Assembly: GCA_963777905.1 (NCBI GenBank)
Contig: CAVZSM010000008.1
Location: forward strand, 1 to 64,000
DNA from: Trebonia sp963777905
Lineage (GTDB): Bacteria > Actinomycetota > Actinomycetes > Streptosporangiales > Streptosporangiaceae
Direction: 5' to 3'
DNA length: 64,000 nucleotides
Numbering within the stretch: the first letter of the stretch is position 1; each line of letters starts with the position of its first letter. The notes under the pieces were generated by a model, which had not been told where the DNA came from, did not search any database, and worked only from the letters and a program-made list of their open reading frames with translations. Positions 44,056 to 51,956 of this stretch are shown here, in pieces. A program made the translations under genes and the position numbers.

Positions 44056-45120
44056 GTGAGGCGTGTGACGCTGGCAGGATCCAATATGACCGACCTGATC
44101 GCACGGGCGCGGGCCGGGGACGGCGAGGCGTTCCGTGAGCTGACCGAGCCGTACCGGCGGGAGCTGCAGGTGCACTGCTACCGGATGCTCGGCTCGGTCC
44201 AGGACGCCGAGGACACCGTGCAGGAGACGCTGCTGGCCGCCTGGCAAGCCTTCGCCGGGTACACCGCGGAACGCGCCTCGCTGCGCACCTGGCTGTACAA
44301 GATCGCCACCAACCGGTGCCTGAACGCGCTCCGCTCTGGCCGTCGCCGGGCCGCCAGGGGGTGGGACGTGCCGACAGTCAAACCGCCTGAAGCGACTCGG
44401 CTCGGCGAGGTCGTCTGGCTCCAGCCGTATCCCGACGCCCTGCTGGAGGACGTGGCGGGCGCGACGTCCGGGTCGGGCGCCCCGGGCGCCCCACTCGGCC
44501 CGGAGGCCCGCTACGAGCAGGCCGAGTCCATTTCGCTGGCCTTCGTGACCGCCCTGCAGGTACTGCCGCCGCGCCAGGTCGCGGTGCTCATCCTGCGCGA
44601 CGTCCTCGGCTTCCATGCCAGCGAGGTGGCCGGCATGCTCGAGGCGACCGTCGAATCGGTCAACAGCGCCCTCAAGCGGGCGCGCGCCAGCCTGCGGCGC
44701 CAGCTGCCGCCTGGCGACGGCCGCGAATCGCCGCCCGCCGCCGGATCGCCCTCGGAGGACGCGATCGTGACCAGGTTCGTCAGCGCGTGGCAGTCCGCCG
44801 ACCTGGACGCGCTGGTGGCCCTGCTGACCGACGACGCGTTCGTGTCGATGCCGCCGATGCCCTTCGAATACGCGGGCCGGGACGCCGTCGTCAGCTTGGT
44901 GGCCAGCCTGTTTGGCTCGGGCCGGCGGTTCGACCTCGTGCCGACGCGGGCCAACGGCCAGCCGGCGTTCGGCGCGTACCTGCGCTCCTCTGACGGCATC
45001 AGGCACGGGATCGGCCTGTACGTCCTGACCCTGAGCGGCGACCGCATCCGCGCCATGACCCGTTTCGAGGCCAGCGTGCTGCCGTGGTTCGGGCTGCCGC
45101 GATCGCTGCCGGCCCGATAG
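44056..45120 (+). CDS. SigG-type ECF sigma factor with SnoaL-like C-terminal domain
   Basis: A 354-residue sigma-70 factor (TIGR02960-like). Region 2: ELTEPYRRELQVHCYRMLGSVQDAEDTVQETLLAAW. Region 4: LPPRQVAVLILRDVLGFHASEVAGMLEATVESVNSALKRARA. A linker includes VVWLQPYPDALLED. The C-terminal 130 residues form a SnoaL/NTF2-like domain (TRFVSAWQSADLDALVALLTDDAFVSMPPMPFEYAGRDAV) that usually modulates the factor in place of an anti-sigma protein. The start is one of GTG 44056, GTG 44065 or ATG 44086; the first is used here because of GGGAAGAAG upstream. Confidence 0.9.
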   Translation: MRRVTLAGSNMTDLIARARAGDGEAFRELTEPYRRELQVHCYRMLGSVQDAEDTVQETLLAAWQAFAGYTAERASLRTWLYKIATNRCLNALRSGRRRAARGWDVPTVKPPEATRLGEVVWLQPYPDALLEDVAGATSGSGAPGAPLGPEARYEQAESISLAFVTALQVLPPRQVAVLILRDVLGFHASEVAGMLEATVESVNSALKRARASLRRQLPPGDGRESPPAAGSPSEDAIVTRFVSAWQSADLDALVALLTDDAFVSMPPMPFEYAGRDAVVSLVASLFGSGRRFDLVPTRANGQPAFGAYLRSSDGIRHGIGLYVLTLSGDRIRAMTRFEASVLPWFGLPRSLPAR

Positions 45121-45176
45121 TTCCCTATTTACCGATAAGTCGTTAGCGTCCGGGCGTTCCGGGTAGTCGGCCCGCC

Positions 45177-47198
45177 ATGGACTCAGCCGAGCCGGGACAC
45201 CTTCTCGCGGGGCGCTATCGGCTCAGCGAGGTGATCGGGCACGGCGGAATGGGCGTCGTGTGGCGTGCCCGCGATGAGCTCCTCGACCGTGATGTGGCGG
45301 TGAAGGAGGTTGGCTGGCCCGCGAACTTCACCGAGCACGAAAAGCAGACCGCGTGCCGCCGCGCCACCAGGGAAGCGCAGGTGGCGGCCCGGCTCAATCA
45401 CCATAACGTGGTCCGCATCTACAACATCGTCGAGGAAGACGACCACCCGTGGATCGTCATGGAGCTCCTGCCGTACCGGTCGCTGCGCGACATCGTGCGG
45501 GACGAGGGGCCGCTCACCGCCGCCCAGGCTGCCAAGGTCGGCCTGGGGATCCTCGCGGGGCTGCGCGCCGCGCACGCCGAGGGCATCGCGCACCGGGACG
45601 TGAAGCCGGCGAACATCCTGATCGGCCCGGAAGACCGGGTGGTGCTCACCGACTTCGGCATCGCCCGTGCCGCCGACACCACGACGCTCACCACCGCCGG
45701 CATCCTGATCGGCTCACCCTCGTACATCGCCCCCGAACGCGCCCGCGGCGGCCAGTCAGGCGCGCCGGGGGACCTGTGGGGGCTCGGCGCGTCCCTGTAC
45801 GCGGCGGTGGAGGGCCACCCGCCGTTCGAGCGGGAACACGCGCTGGCGACCCTCACCGCCGTCGTCACCGACGACCCGGAACCGGCGATGCACGCGGGCC
45901 CGCTGTGGCCGGTGATCAACGGCCTGCTCCGCAAGAACCCGGACGAGCGCCTCGGCGCCGCCGAGACCGACCAGCTGCTCCGCCGCATCGCGGCCTTCGC
46001 GCCGGCCGACGCGGCCGCCGCGAAGGCCGCGCCGACCGAAGCCATGGTGGCCGCGCCCGAGGAACCCGAACAGCCCGAACAGCCCGAACAGCCCGAACAG
46101 CCCGAACAGCCCGAACAGCCCGAGGCGATGGTGGCCGAGCCCGTCCCCGCCTCCCCAGAGCCCGGGCAGCCCGAGCCCGCCTCCGTGGAGTCCGCGTCCG
46201 CTGAGCCCGCGTCGGCTGAGCCCGCGCTGACGGAGGCACCTGTCGCGGAGGCCGCGCCAGCCGAGGCTGCGTCGTCTGAACCCGCCGCGGAGCCTGCCGC
46301 CGCGGAGCCGGCCTGGGCCGAGCCCGCTCCGGCTGAGCCCGCTCCGGCTGAGCTTGTGGCAGTCGGCCTGGACAGCCTGCTTTCCGCAGAGCCGCGGGTT
46401 TCTCCCCGGCCACGCTTTTATCCCAAGCCGCGAGTCGCCCCAAAGCCGCAGGACCCTGATAAGACGCAGGCCTCTGCTCGGCCGCCTGTCTCGTCCGAGT
46501 CGGAGCGGTCTCGCCGTCCGCGGGCCGCGGTGATCAGCGCGGCCGCACTGGCCGTGGTCGCGGCCGGGGCCATAGCTTTGGCGCTGGTCCTCACCAGCTC
46601 GCCGCAGCACCGGACGGCTTCGCCTCCGGCCCGCACGCGCTCGAGCTCGAGCTCGACGGCCAGCCAGCAGCCGAGCGCCGGCACGTCCACGGGGACATCG
46701 GTCTCCCCGTCCAGTTCGGCGACCGCGAATCCCAGCACGGGAACCGTGGCCATCCCCGCCGGGTTCTACCGGTTCTCGAACTCCACTGGCTTTTCCATCG
46801 GCGTGCCTGACGGCTGGCAGATTTCCCACGTCGGCCACTACGTCTACATAACCGACCCGGACAACGGCGGCATCTTCCTGCTCATCGACCAGTCCGACAA
46901 CCCGAAGCCGGATCCGCTGGCCGACTGGCAGCAGCAGCAGGCCAACCGGGAGAGCAGCTACCCGGACTACCACCTCATCCGCCTGCAGTCCGTGAACTAC
47001 CCGCAAGCCGAGAAGGCGGCGGACTGGGAGTTCACCTATGACAGGAGCGGCGTGATGGTGCACATCCTGAACAGGAACATCCTGGCCAACGCCCACCACG
47101 CCTACGCGCTCTACTGGTCCACTCCGGAAAGCGACTGGAACGCCTACTTCCGCTACTTCCAGGCCTTCGCGGCCACGTTCCGCCCCGCCCCGGCGTAA
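45177..47198 (+). CDS. transmembrane serine/threonine protein kinase
   Basis: A 673-residue receptor-like kinase. The catalytic domain (about 12-270) has GHGGMGVVW, ATP-binding Lys43 in AVKEV, HRDVKPANIL, DFGIARA and APERARGG. The juxtamembrane region (about 280-450) is Pro/Glu/Ala-rich with six tandem PEQ units, followed by basic patches and one transmembrane helix (VISAAALAVVAAGAIALALVL). Outside, a Ser/Thr linker leads to a globular domain of about 140 residues (GFYRFSNSTGFSIGVPDGWQISHVGHYVYITDPDNGGIFLLIDQ). No PASTA repeats are present. Its catalytic domain is a close paralogue of the kinase at 48028. Confidence 0.93.
   Translation: MDSAEPGHLLAGRYRLSEVIGHGGMGVVWRARDELLDRDVAVKEVGWPANFTEHEKQTACRRATREAQVAARLNHHNVVRIYNIVEEDDHPWIVMELLPYRSLRDIVRDEGPLTAAQAAKVGLGILAGLRAAHAEGIAHRDVKPANILIGPEDRVVLTDFGIARAADTTTLTTAGILIGSPSYIAPERARGGQSGAPGDLWGLGASLYAAVEGHPPFEREHALATLTAVVTDDPEPAMHAGPLWPVINGLLRKNPDERLGAAETDQLLRRIAAFAPADAAAAKAAPTEAMVAAPEEPEQPEQPEQPEQPEQPEQPEAMVAEPVPASPEPGQPEPASVESASAEPASAEPALTEAPVAEAAPAEAASSEPAAEPAAAEPAWAEPAPAEPAPAELVAVGLDSLLSAEPRVSPRPRFYPKPRVAPKPQDPDKTQASARPPVSSESERSRRPRAAVISAAALAVVAAGAIALALVLTSSPQHRTASPPARTRSSSSSTASQQPSAGTSTGTSVSPSSSATANPSTGTVAIPAGFYRFSNSTGFSIGVPDGWQISHVGHYVYITDPDNGGIFLLIDQSDNPKPDPLADWQQQQANRESSYPDYHLIRLQSVNYPQAEKAADWEFTYDRSGVMVHILNRNILANAHHAYALYWSTPESDWNAYFRYFQAFAATFRPAPA
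46065..46118 (+). repeat. six tandem 9-bp repeats inside the kinase gene
   Basis: Six copies of CCCGAACAG in frame encode (PEQ)6 in the juxtamembrane region of the kinase. The units are identical at nucleotide level, so the copy number may vary between strains. Confidence 0.9.
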
Positions 47199-47952
47199 TC
47201 GTGCGTCCAGCGGATAAGAGCCGCTCGGCGTAGAAGCCGCGCAGCGCCTCCCAGTGCCGATCGGCCAGCGCAGGGTCGTAGGGCGCGTTGTCCGGCACGG
47301 CGAACCCGTGGTGCCCGGGGTAGAACTCGATAGTGTGCGGCACGCCGGCCGAGGTCAGCGCGCTGTCGAGCAGTTCGGCGTGCTCGGCGGTGAACCCCTG
47401 GTCTTCGATGGAGCCGGCCACGTAGACCGCGGCGCGGATGTTGTCGGCCGCCAGGTGCGGGCTGTTCGGGTCGTCGGGGATGGCGACCCGCGCCGCGTGG
47501 AACGACGCGGCCGCGGCGATCTTGTCCCCGATGCCGCCCGCCGCCACCAGCGACATGCGGCCGCCCATGCAGTAACCGGTGGTTCCGACGGCGGTGCCGC
47601 GCACCTCCGGCCGGGCCAGCAGGAAGTCGGCGTAGGCATCCGCGTCGGCGATGACCCGGCCGTTGGTGAGGCCGCTCATGAGGCCGAAGAGCCGCCCGCG
47701 TTCCTTCTGGTCGGTGAACGCGGTGGCCGGGTCGAACGGTGCCCAGTCGCCTGCCCGGTAGAAGACGTCGGGAACAAGCGCGACGTACCCGAGGCTGGCG
47801 AGATGGTCGCCCATGTCCCGCATGGTGTCCCGTAGCCCGAAAGCGTCGGGGAAGACGACCACGCCCGGCCACGGCCCTGCCCCGTCAGGGACGTGCAGCG
47901 ATCCGTTGCTCACGCCATCACTGGTGGGGATCTGCACATCGACGCGCGGCAT
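47032..47952 (-). CDS. dienelactone hydrolase family protein
   Basis: A 306-residue alpha/beta hydrolase: DGAGPWPGVVVFPDAFGLRDTMRDM, the nucleophile elbow GTTGYCMGG with Cys128, and the histidine region YPGHHGFAVPDNAPYDPALADRHW. The family core ends near residue 248 (FYAERLLSAG). The remaining 58 Arg/Ser-rich residues are encoded antisense to the last 167 nt of the kinase gene and look like read-through after loss of an original stop near 47205. The ATG at 47952 has GAGGAG upstream. It lies convergent with kinase 1 and divergent from kinase 2. Confidence 0.85.
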   Translation of the reverse strand: MPRVDVQIPTSDGVSNGSLHVPDGAGPWPGVVVFPDAFGLRDTMRDMGDHLASLGYVALVPDVFYRAGDWAPFDPATAFTDQKERGRLFGLMSGLTNGRVIADADAYADFLLARPEVRGTAVGTTGYCMGGRMSLVAAGGIGDKIAAAASFHAARVAIPDDPNSPHLAADNIRAAVYVAGSIEDQGFTAEHAELLDSALTSAGVPHTIEFYPGHHGFAVPDNAPYDPALADRHWEALRGFYAERLLSAGRTITPGRGGTWPRRPGSSGSRRSSRFPEWTSRARRRGGRWPGCSCSGCAPSRRSCHR

Positions 47953-48027
47953 CTCGGTCTCCTCAAGTTAGTTAGCCTCTGCAAAGAATAATTGTTAGCA
48001 CGGGCGGCCGACGGGTAGTGCGCCGGC

Positions 48028-49224
48028 ATGCAAACAGCAGGGCCAGGGCGGGTGGTCGCCGGGCGTTACAGGCTCAGCGCGGTGATCGGGCGTGGCGGGA
48101 TGGGTGTCGTGTGGCAGGCCCGCGACGAGCTCCTCAGCCGCGACGTGGCGGTGAAGGAGATGATCTGGCCGCCGTCCCTCACCGACCCGGAACAGCGGGC
48201 AGCCTGCCGTCGCGCCACCAGGGAAGCCCAGGTGGCCGCCCGGCTGAATCACCGCAACGTGGTTCGCATCTTCAACATCGTCGAAGAGGACGGCTGCCCG
48301 TGGATCGTCATGGAGCTCCTGCCGTACCGGTCGCTGCTGGACGTCATCCAGGACGAGGGACCGCTCGCCCCGGCCGAGGCGGCCAAGGTCGGCCTGCAGA
48401 TCCTCGCCGCGCTGCGCGCCGCGCATTCGGAAGGCATCGTCCACCGGGACGTGAAACCGGCGAACATCCTGATCGGCCCGGGAAACCGGGTTGTGCTCAC
48501 CGACTTCGGAATCGCCTGGGCCGCCGACAGCCCGGCGGTCACCACCGCCGGCGTGCTCCTCGGGTCCCCGTCCTACATCGCCCCCGAGCGTGCCCGTGGC
48601 GGTCACTCAGGCGCCCCAGGTGACCTCTGGGGGCTCGGCGCCTCGCTGTACACCGCGGTCGAGGGTCATCCGCCGTTCGAACGGGCTAACGTGCTGGCGA
48701 GCATCACCGCCGTAGTCACCGACGAGCTGGCGCCAGCCACCCACGCGGGCCCGCTCTGGCCGGTGCTCAGCGGCCTGCTCCGCAAGGACCCGGACCAGCG
48801 CCTCGACGCGGCCGAGACCGAGCGGATGCTCCGCGTCGTCAGCGCGGCGCCCGCTTACGTGGTTACCCCAGCCGCTCCGAGCCCTCGCCGATCTCAGGGT
48901 TCGCTGGCGGCAGCAGTCGGATCGGCGGCGCTGGTGGTGCTCGCGGCGGGCGGCACCGCCGTGGGTCTAGGCGTGACGCGCTCATCGCAGAATCAGCCGC
49001 CCACGTCCGCGGTCGTGACGCCTCCGTCCGCGGCGCCCACGCACCCGGCAGCAGCCAGCGCGCGCCCAACCACGCCAGCCAGCCCGCACACGACCGCCCG
49101 GACATCCCCAGCGACGACCTCGAGCCCCTCTGCCTCCTACACCTACAACCCGAACCCCAAATCCCATCATGGTCACGGGCATTCCAAGTCGTCCAAGGGC
49201 CAAGGCGACAACAGCCAGGACTAG
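48028..49224 (+). CDS. serine/threonine protein kinase (paralogue of 45177)
   Basis: A 398-residue kinase with GRGGMGVVW, AVKEM, HRDVKPANIL, DFGIAWA and APERARGG in the catalytic domain, one membrane helix (AAAVGSAALVVLAAGGTAVGL) and a short, disordered Ser/Thr/Pro-rich outside tail ending in a His/Lys/Gly-rich stretch. It lacks the extracytoplasmic sensor domain of its neighbour. A 41-nt segment is identical in both kinase genes. TAGTGC 6 nt before the ATG suggests a leaderless start. Confidence 0.92.
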   Translation: MQTAGPGRVVAGRYRLSAVIGRGGMGVVWQARDELLSRDVAVKEMIWPPSLTDPEQRAACRRATREAQVAARLNHRNVVRIFNIVEEDGCPWIVMELLPYRSLLDVIQDEGPLAPAEAAKVGLQILAALRAAHSEGIVHRDVKPANILIGPGNRVVLTDFGIAWAADSPAVTTAGVLLGSPSYIAPERARGGHSGAPGDLWGLGASLYTAVEGHPPFERANVLASITAVVTDELAPATHAGPLWPVLSGLLRKDPDQRLDAAETERMLRVVSAAPAYVVTPAAPSPRRSQGSLAAAVGSAALVVLAAGGTAVGLGVTRSSQNQPPTSAVVTPPSAAPTHPAAASARPTTPASPHTTARTSPATTSSPSASYTYNPNPKSHHGHGHSKSSKGQGDNSQD

Positions 49225-49589
49225 ACACGGGTAGTAACTGGCCGGGTGTTCCAGGCTCATGTCGCCGAGGTAAACGGCTAGGAAACGTAGCCTTAACGCC
49301 GATCACCTGGCACTATCCGACTTTGGCCGGACACTTGCTCCGCAGTGCCTGCGTGTTATGGTCGGGTGGCAATTGACATGCTGCTCCGGTCCCTGGCAGC
49401 GCAGGACCGGCCGCTTAGCGATGAGTTGAGGCAGCGCAGAAACTACCGCTGGCGGTGAGTTGGGTGAGCAGTCCTCGCAACTCTGACATCGTGACCGGTA
49501 CAGGACCCGCTGTCCGTCCGGCCGCCGTCCCCGCGCCGCGCCCGCACGGTCGCTGTGACCCATGGCTGCGCAGCGGGTCCGAAGACGGC
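49225..49589. other. intergenic region with possible promoter
   Basis: About 365 bp between kinase 2 and the next gene. TTGCTC (49333-49338) and TATGGT (49355-49360), 16 bp apart, could be a sigma-70-type promoter pointing right. The frame of the next gene is open from 49455, so a longer N-terminus is possible. Confidence 0.35.
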
Positions 49590-49874
49590 ATGACACTCCC
49601 GCTTGCCGGGCGGCCCGGCCACGGCAGGACGGCGTTCGTGCGGCTGCAGCCGGCCCGCATCGTGGACGGTCGCTTCGAAGGCGGCTACACCGGCCTGTTC
49701 GAGCTCGTCTGTCCCGGATGCGGTGACCATCCCTACCTGGATTACCAGGAGATCCCGCCCCGGCTTCGATGGCTTCGCGGGCCCCGGTCGCTAGCGGCGG
49801 CGCTGGCCGTGTATCACAAGCACCTCGGTTCGTCCGGCACGAACGGGGACAGCGCCGGAAGCTTGATGGGCTAG
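49590..49874 (+). CDS. hypothetical protein with single CPxCG motif
   Basis: A 94-residue protein from the ATG at 49590: GHGRTAFVRLQPARIVDGRFEGGYTGLFELVCPGCGDHPYLDYQEIPPRLRWLRGPRSL, then a helical tail. A single zinc-knuckle-like CPGCGDH is seen. I recognise it as a widespread actinomycete hypothetical family but know no function. The next gene begins 9 bp downstream, so the two are probably cotranscribed. Confidence 0.6.
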   Translation: MTLPLAGRPGHGRTAFVRLQPARIVDGRFEGGYTGLFELVCPGCGDHPYLDYQEIPPRLRWLRGPRSLAAALAVYHKHLGSSGTNGDSAGSLMG

Positions 49875-49883
49875 GCCCCGACC

Positions 49884-50561
49884 GTGCGGGAAGATGACGA
49901 GATCACCTTTGTTAGGGGGGCGTTCCGGGAGGAACGGCGCAAGGATCCTTCGCGGGTCCTTGCCCTGACCGACGGAGTATTCGCCATCATCATCACGCTG
50001 CTCGTGCTCGACATTCACGTGCCGGAACTCAGCGCGCACGAGCACCTTCGGACCGCCATCGCGGAGGTGCGGCCCAGCTTCATCAGCTTCGTGATCGCCT
50101 TCATCGTGGCGGCGATGCAGTGGGTCGGCCACCGTGACCTGTTCACGCTGATCAGGTACACCGACCGCGGCATCATCTGGCTCAATCTGCTGACGCTGTT
50201 CGCGGTGTGCCTGCTGCCGTTCGGCTCCGCGCTGCTCAGCCGCTATTACGAAGACCCGCTCGCGCTGCGCCTGTTCGGCCTGATCTTGATAGGCACGTCC
50301 GTGACCCGGACCGCCATCTGGGCCTACGCGACGCTGAGGCCATCCCTGATACATGAGCCGCTGGACCGGGCATCCATCTGGTCGGGGCTAGCACTATCTG
50401 TCTTTCCCGTGGCCGTTTACATCATCGCGTTCGCGATCGCCGGGGTCTCGTCGCAGGCCAGCCTGGCTGTTTACGCTTCGGGGCCCGTCTTGTATTTCAT
50501 CGCGATCACGCTGCTGCGCTTGCTAGCTCCGCGCGGGTCAGCCGAACGTCAGTTCACCTAA
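49884..50561 (+). CDS. TMEM175/DUF1211-like membrane protein (putative K+ channel)
   Basis: A 225-residue protein with six membrane helices. The first carries RVLALTDGVFAIIITLLVLDI, close to the R-x3-FSD filter-helix motif of bacterial TMEM175 potassium channels; here the phenylalanine and serine are Leu and Thr. Later helices (FISFVIAFIVAAMQWVGHRDLF, LNLLTLFAVCLLPFGSALLSRY) match the family. The length is normal. The GTG at 49884 is used. Channel function is inferred from the family. Confidence 0.82.
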   Translation: MREDDEITFVRGAFREERRKDPSRVLALTDGVFAIIITLLVLDIHVPELSAHEHLRTAIAEVRPSFISFVIAFIVAAMQWVGHRDLFTLIRYTDRGIIWLNLLTLFAVCLLPFGSALLSRYYEDPLALRLFGLILIGTSVTRTAIWAYATLRPSLIHEPLDRASIWSGLALSVFPVAVYIIAFAIAGVSSQASLAVYASGPVLYFIAITLLRLLAPRGSAERQFT

Positions 50562-50617
50562 CAGACGAGCACACCTGGCGGGTCGGCCACCACTTTAAAG
50601 CGCGCTAGCGTGACGCC

Positions 50618-51130
50618 ATGACGCTGAGCGCTTATTTCGCTGCCGCTGCCGAGCACCAGCAACTGGCCTGGATGAATGACACGATCCTGGAAGTCCTGGT
50701 GGACTCAGCCGTCAGCGACGGCCAGGTGCTGATCATGCGTAGCAACACTGCACGGGGAAACGCGGTTCCCGTCCATGTCCACCAGGGCGAGGACGAAATC
50801 TTCCTGCTTCTCAACGGCGCGCTGACAGTCTGGGCCGGTGACCAGCGACGAGAACTCTCTGACGGCGGCGTTGCCTTCCTGCCCAAAGGCATCCCGCACA
50901 CCTACTTCGTCACCTCCCCGACCGCAGTCATCCTGGAAGTCATCGCTCCTGGCGGCCTGGAACGAGCCTTCAGGGAAGCAGGCTGGGATCTACACACCCC
51001 GGCGCCTGAGGGCTGGGCCTGCACGCCCGACGCAGTGGCCACGGCCATGGCCAAGCTGGGCTGCACAATCCTGGGACCACCGCCCGGCAGTGCCGGGGAT
51101 AATCCCATTCCTACGCAAAGCCAGTCATGA
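50618..51130 (+). CDS. cupin-domain protein
   Basis: A 170-residue single cupin. Motif 1 is NAVPVHVHQGEDEIFLLLNGALTVWAGDQ; motif 2 is GGVAFLPKGIPHTYFVTSP. The metal-ligand pattern HxH...E...H is conserved, so a dioxygenase- or isomerase-like activity or a binding function is possible. TAGCGT 6 nt before the ATG suggests leaderless translation. The stop overlaps the nucleotidyltransferase start by 4 nt (ATGA). Confidence 0.87.
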   Translation: MTLSAYFAAAAEHQQLAWMNDTILEVLVDSAVSDGQVLIMRSNTARGNAVPVHVHQGEDEIFLLLNGALTVWAGDQRRELSDGGVAFLPKGIPHTYFVTSPTAVILEVIAPGGLERAFREAGWDLHTPAPEGWACTPDAVATAMAKLGCTILGPPPGSAGDNPIPTQSQS

Positions 51131-51918
51131 ACCACGCCTGCGACGGCCGCCAATTGCTGTTTGATGAGGCCACCAGCTGGCTTCTCGGCCGTTTCGTCAG
51201 CGCCATTCAGCCGGTCGTGCCACTGGTTTCGGCGTGGGCACACGGGTCACTGGCTGGAGGTGACTACCAGCCAGGACGCAGCGACCTGGACCTGATCGCC
51301 ATCTTGAGCCGGCCGTGCACGGCAGCGGAGGAGCAAAGGCTCGGGGAGGTGCACGAAAGCCTGGGAAGTGCCAGTGCGCTCGCGTCGAGGCTGCATTGCA
51401 GCTATTGCGTGGCAGGGGAGTTGGATGATGCTACGCGCTTGCACCTCACATGGGCGCACGAGGAGTTGATGCGTCGGCCAGTCACCCCGGTGACCAGGCG
51501 CGAGCTGTTCGACTTCGGGCTCGTCTTGTATGGCGAGGAACCAGCCGCCCTGCTTCCGCTGGTGACCGACGAGCAACTCGCGGAGTTCGTGGTCCAGGAC
51601 ATGGAAAGCTTCTGGCTACCGTCCCTGGACCACCCGGAGCGGTGGGATCGTGACATCTGGGTCGACCTCGGCTTGCTGACCCTGGCCAGGGCAACGGTGA
51701 CTTTGCGGGACGGCAAGTTGATCACCAAGGCCGAGGCTCTGTCCGTGCTCACTGAACTCGGTGCTCCGGCAGAGGTCGTAGACGACATCAGGCAGCGCCG
51801 GTACGGCGACCCCGGTCCAGCCTCACGGCGATGGATCGCCCGCCGGGCGGAGCTGACGCTCACCTTTCTGCGGCCCGCGATCGAACAGGTCGTCTCACTA
51901 TGGCCGCCCAGGCCCTAG
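51127..51918 (+). CDS. nucleotidyltransferase (aminoglycoside-adenylyltransferase-like fold)
   Basis: A 263-residue protein with the pol-beta NTase signature AWAHGSLAGGDYQPGRSDLDLIAI (GS...DLD) near residues 37-60, then an all-helical C-terminal part similar to ANT(3'')-type DUF4111 enzymes (VDLGLLTLARATVTLRDGKLITKAEAL). The third acidic residue may be in LHCSYCVAGELDD. It is translationally coupled to the cupin gene. Resistance activity or a housekeeping role cannot be told from sequence. Confidence 0.8.
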   Translation: MNHACDGRQLLFDEATSWLLGRFVSAIQPVVPLVSAWAHGSLAGGDYQPGRSDLDLIAILSRPCTAAEEQRLGEVHESLGSASALASRLHCSYCVAGELDDATRLHLTWAHEELMRRPVTPVTRRELFDFGLVLYGEEPAALLPLVTDEQLAEFVVQDMESFWLPSLDHPERWDRDIWVDLGLLTLARATVTLRDGKLITKAEALSVLTELGAPAEVVDDIRQRRYGDPGPASRRWIARRAELTLTFLRPAIEQVVSLWPPRP

Positions 51919-51956
51919 GGACGTGGCAGGTGCGTCCATTGAGCGGACGTTCCGGG

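Noticed and set aside
46065..46118. Tandem repeats as a possible CRISPR or regulatory array
   Set aside because: The 9-bp units are contiguous, in frame and encode PEQ; there are no spacers.
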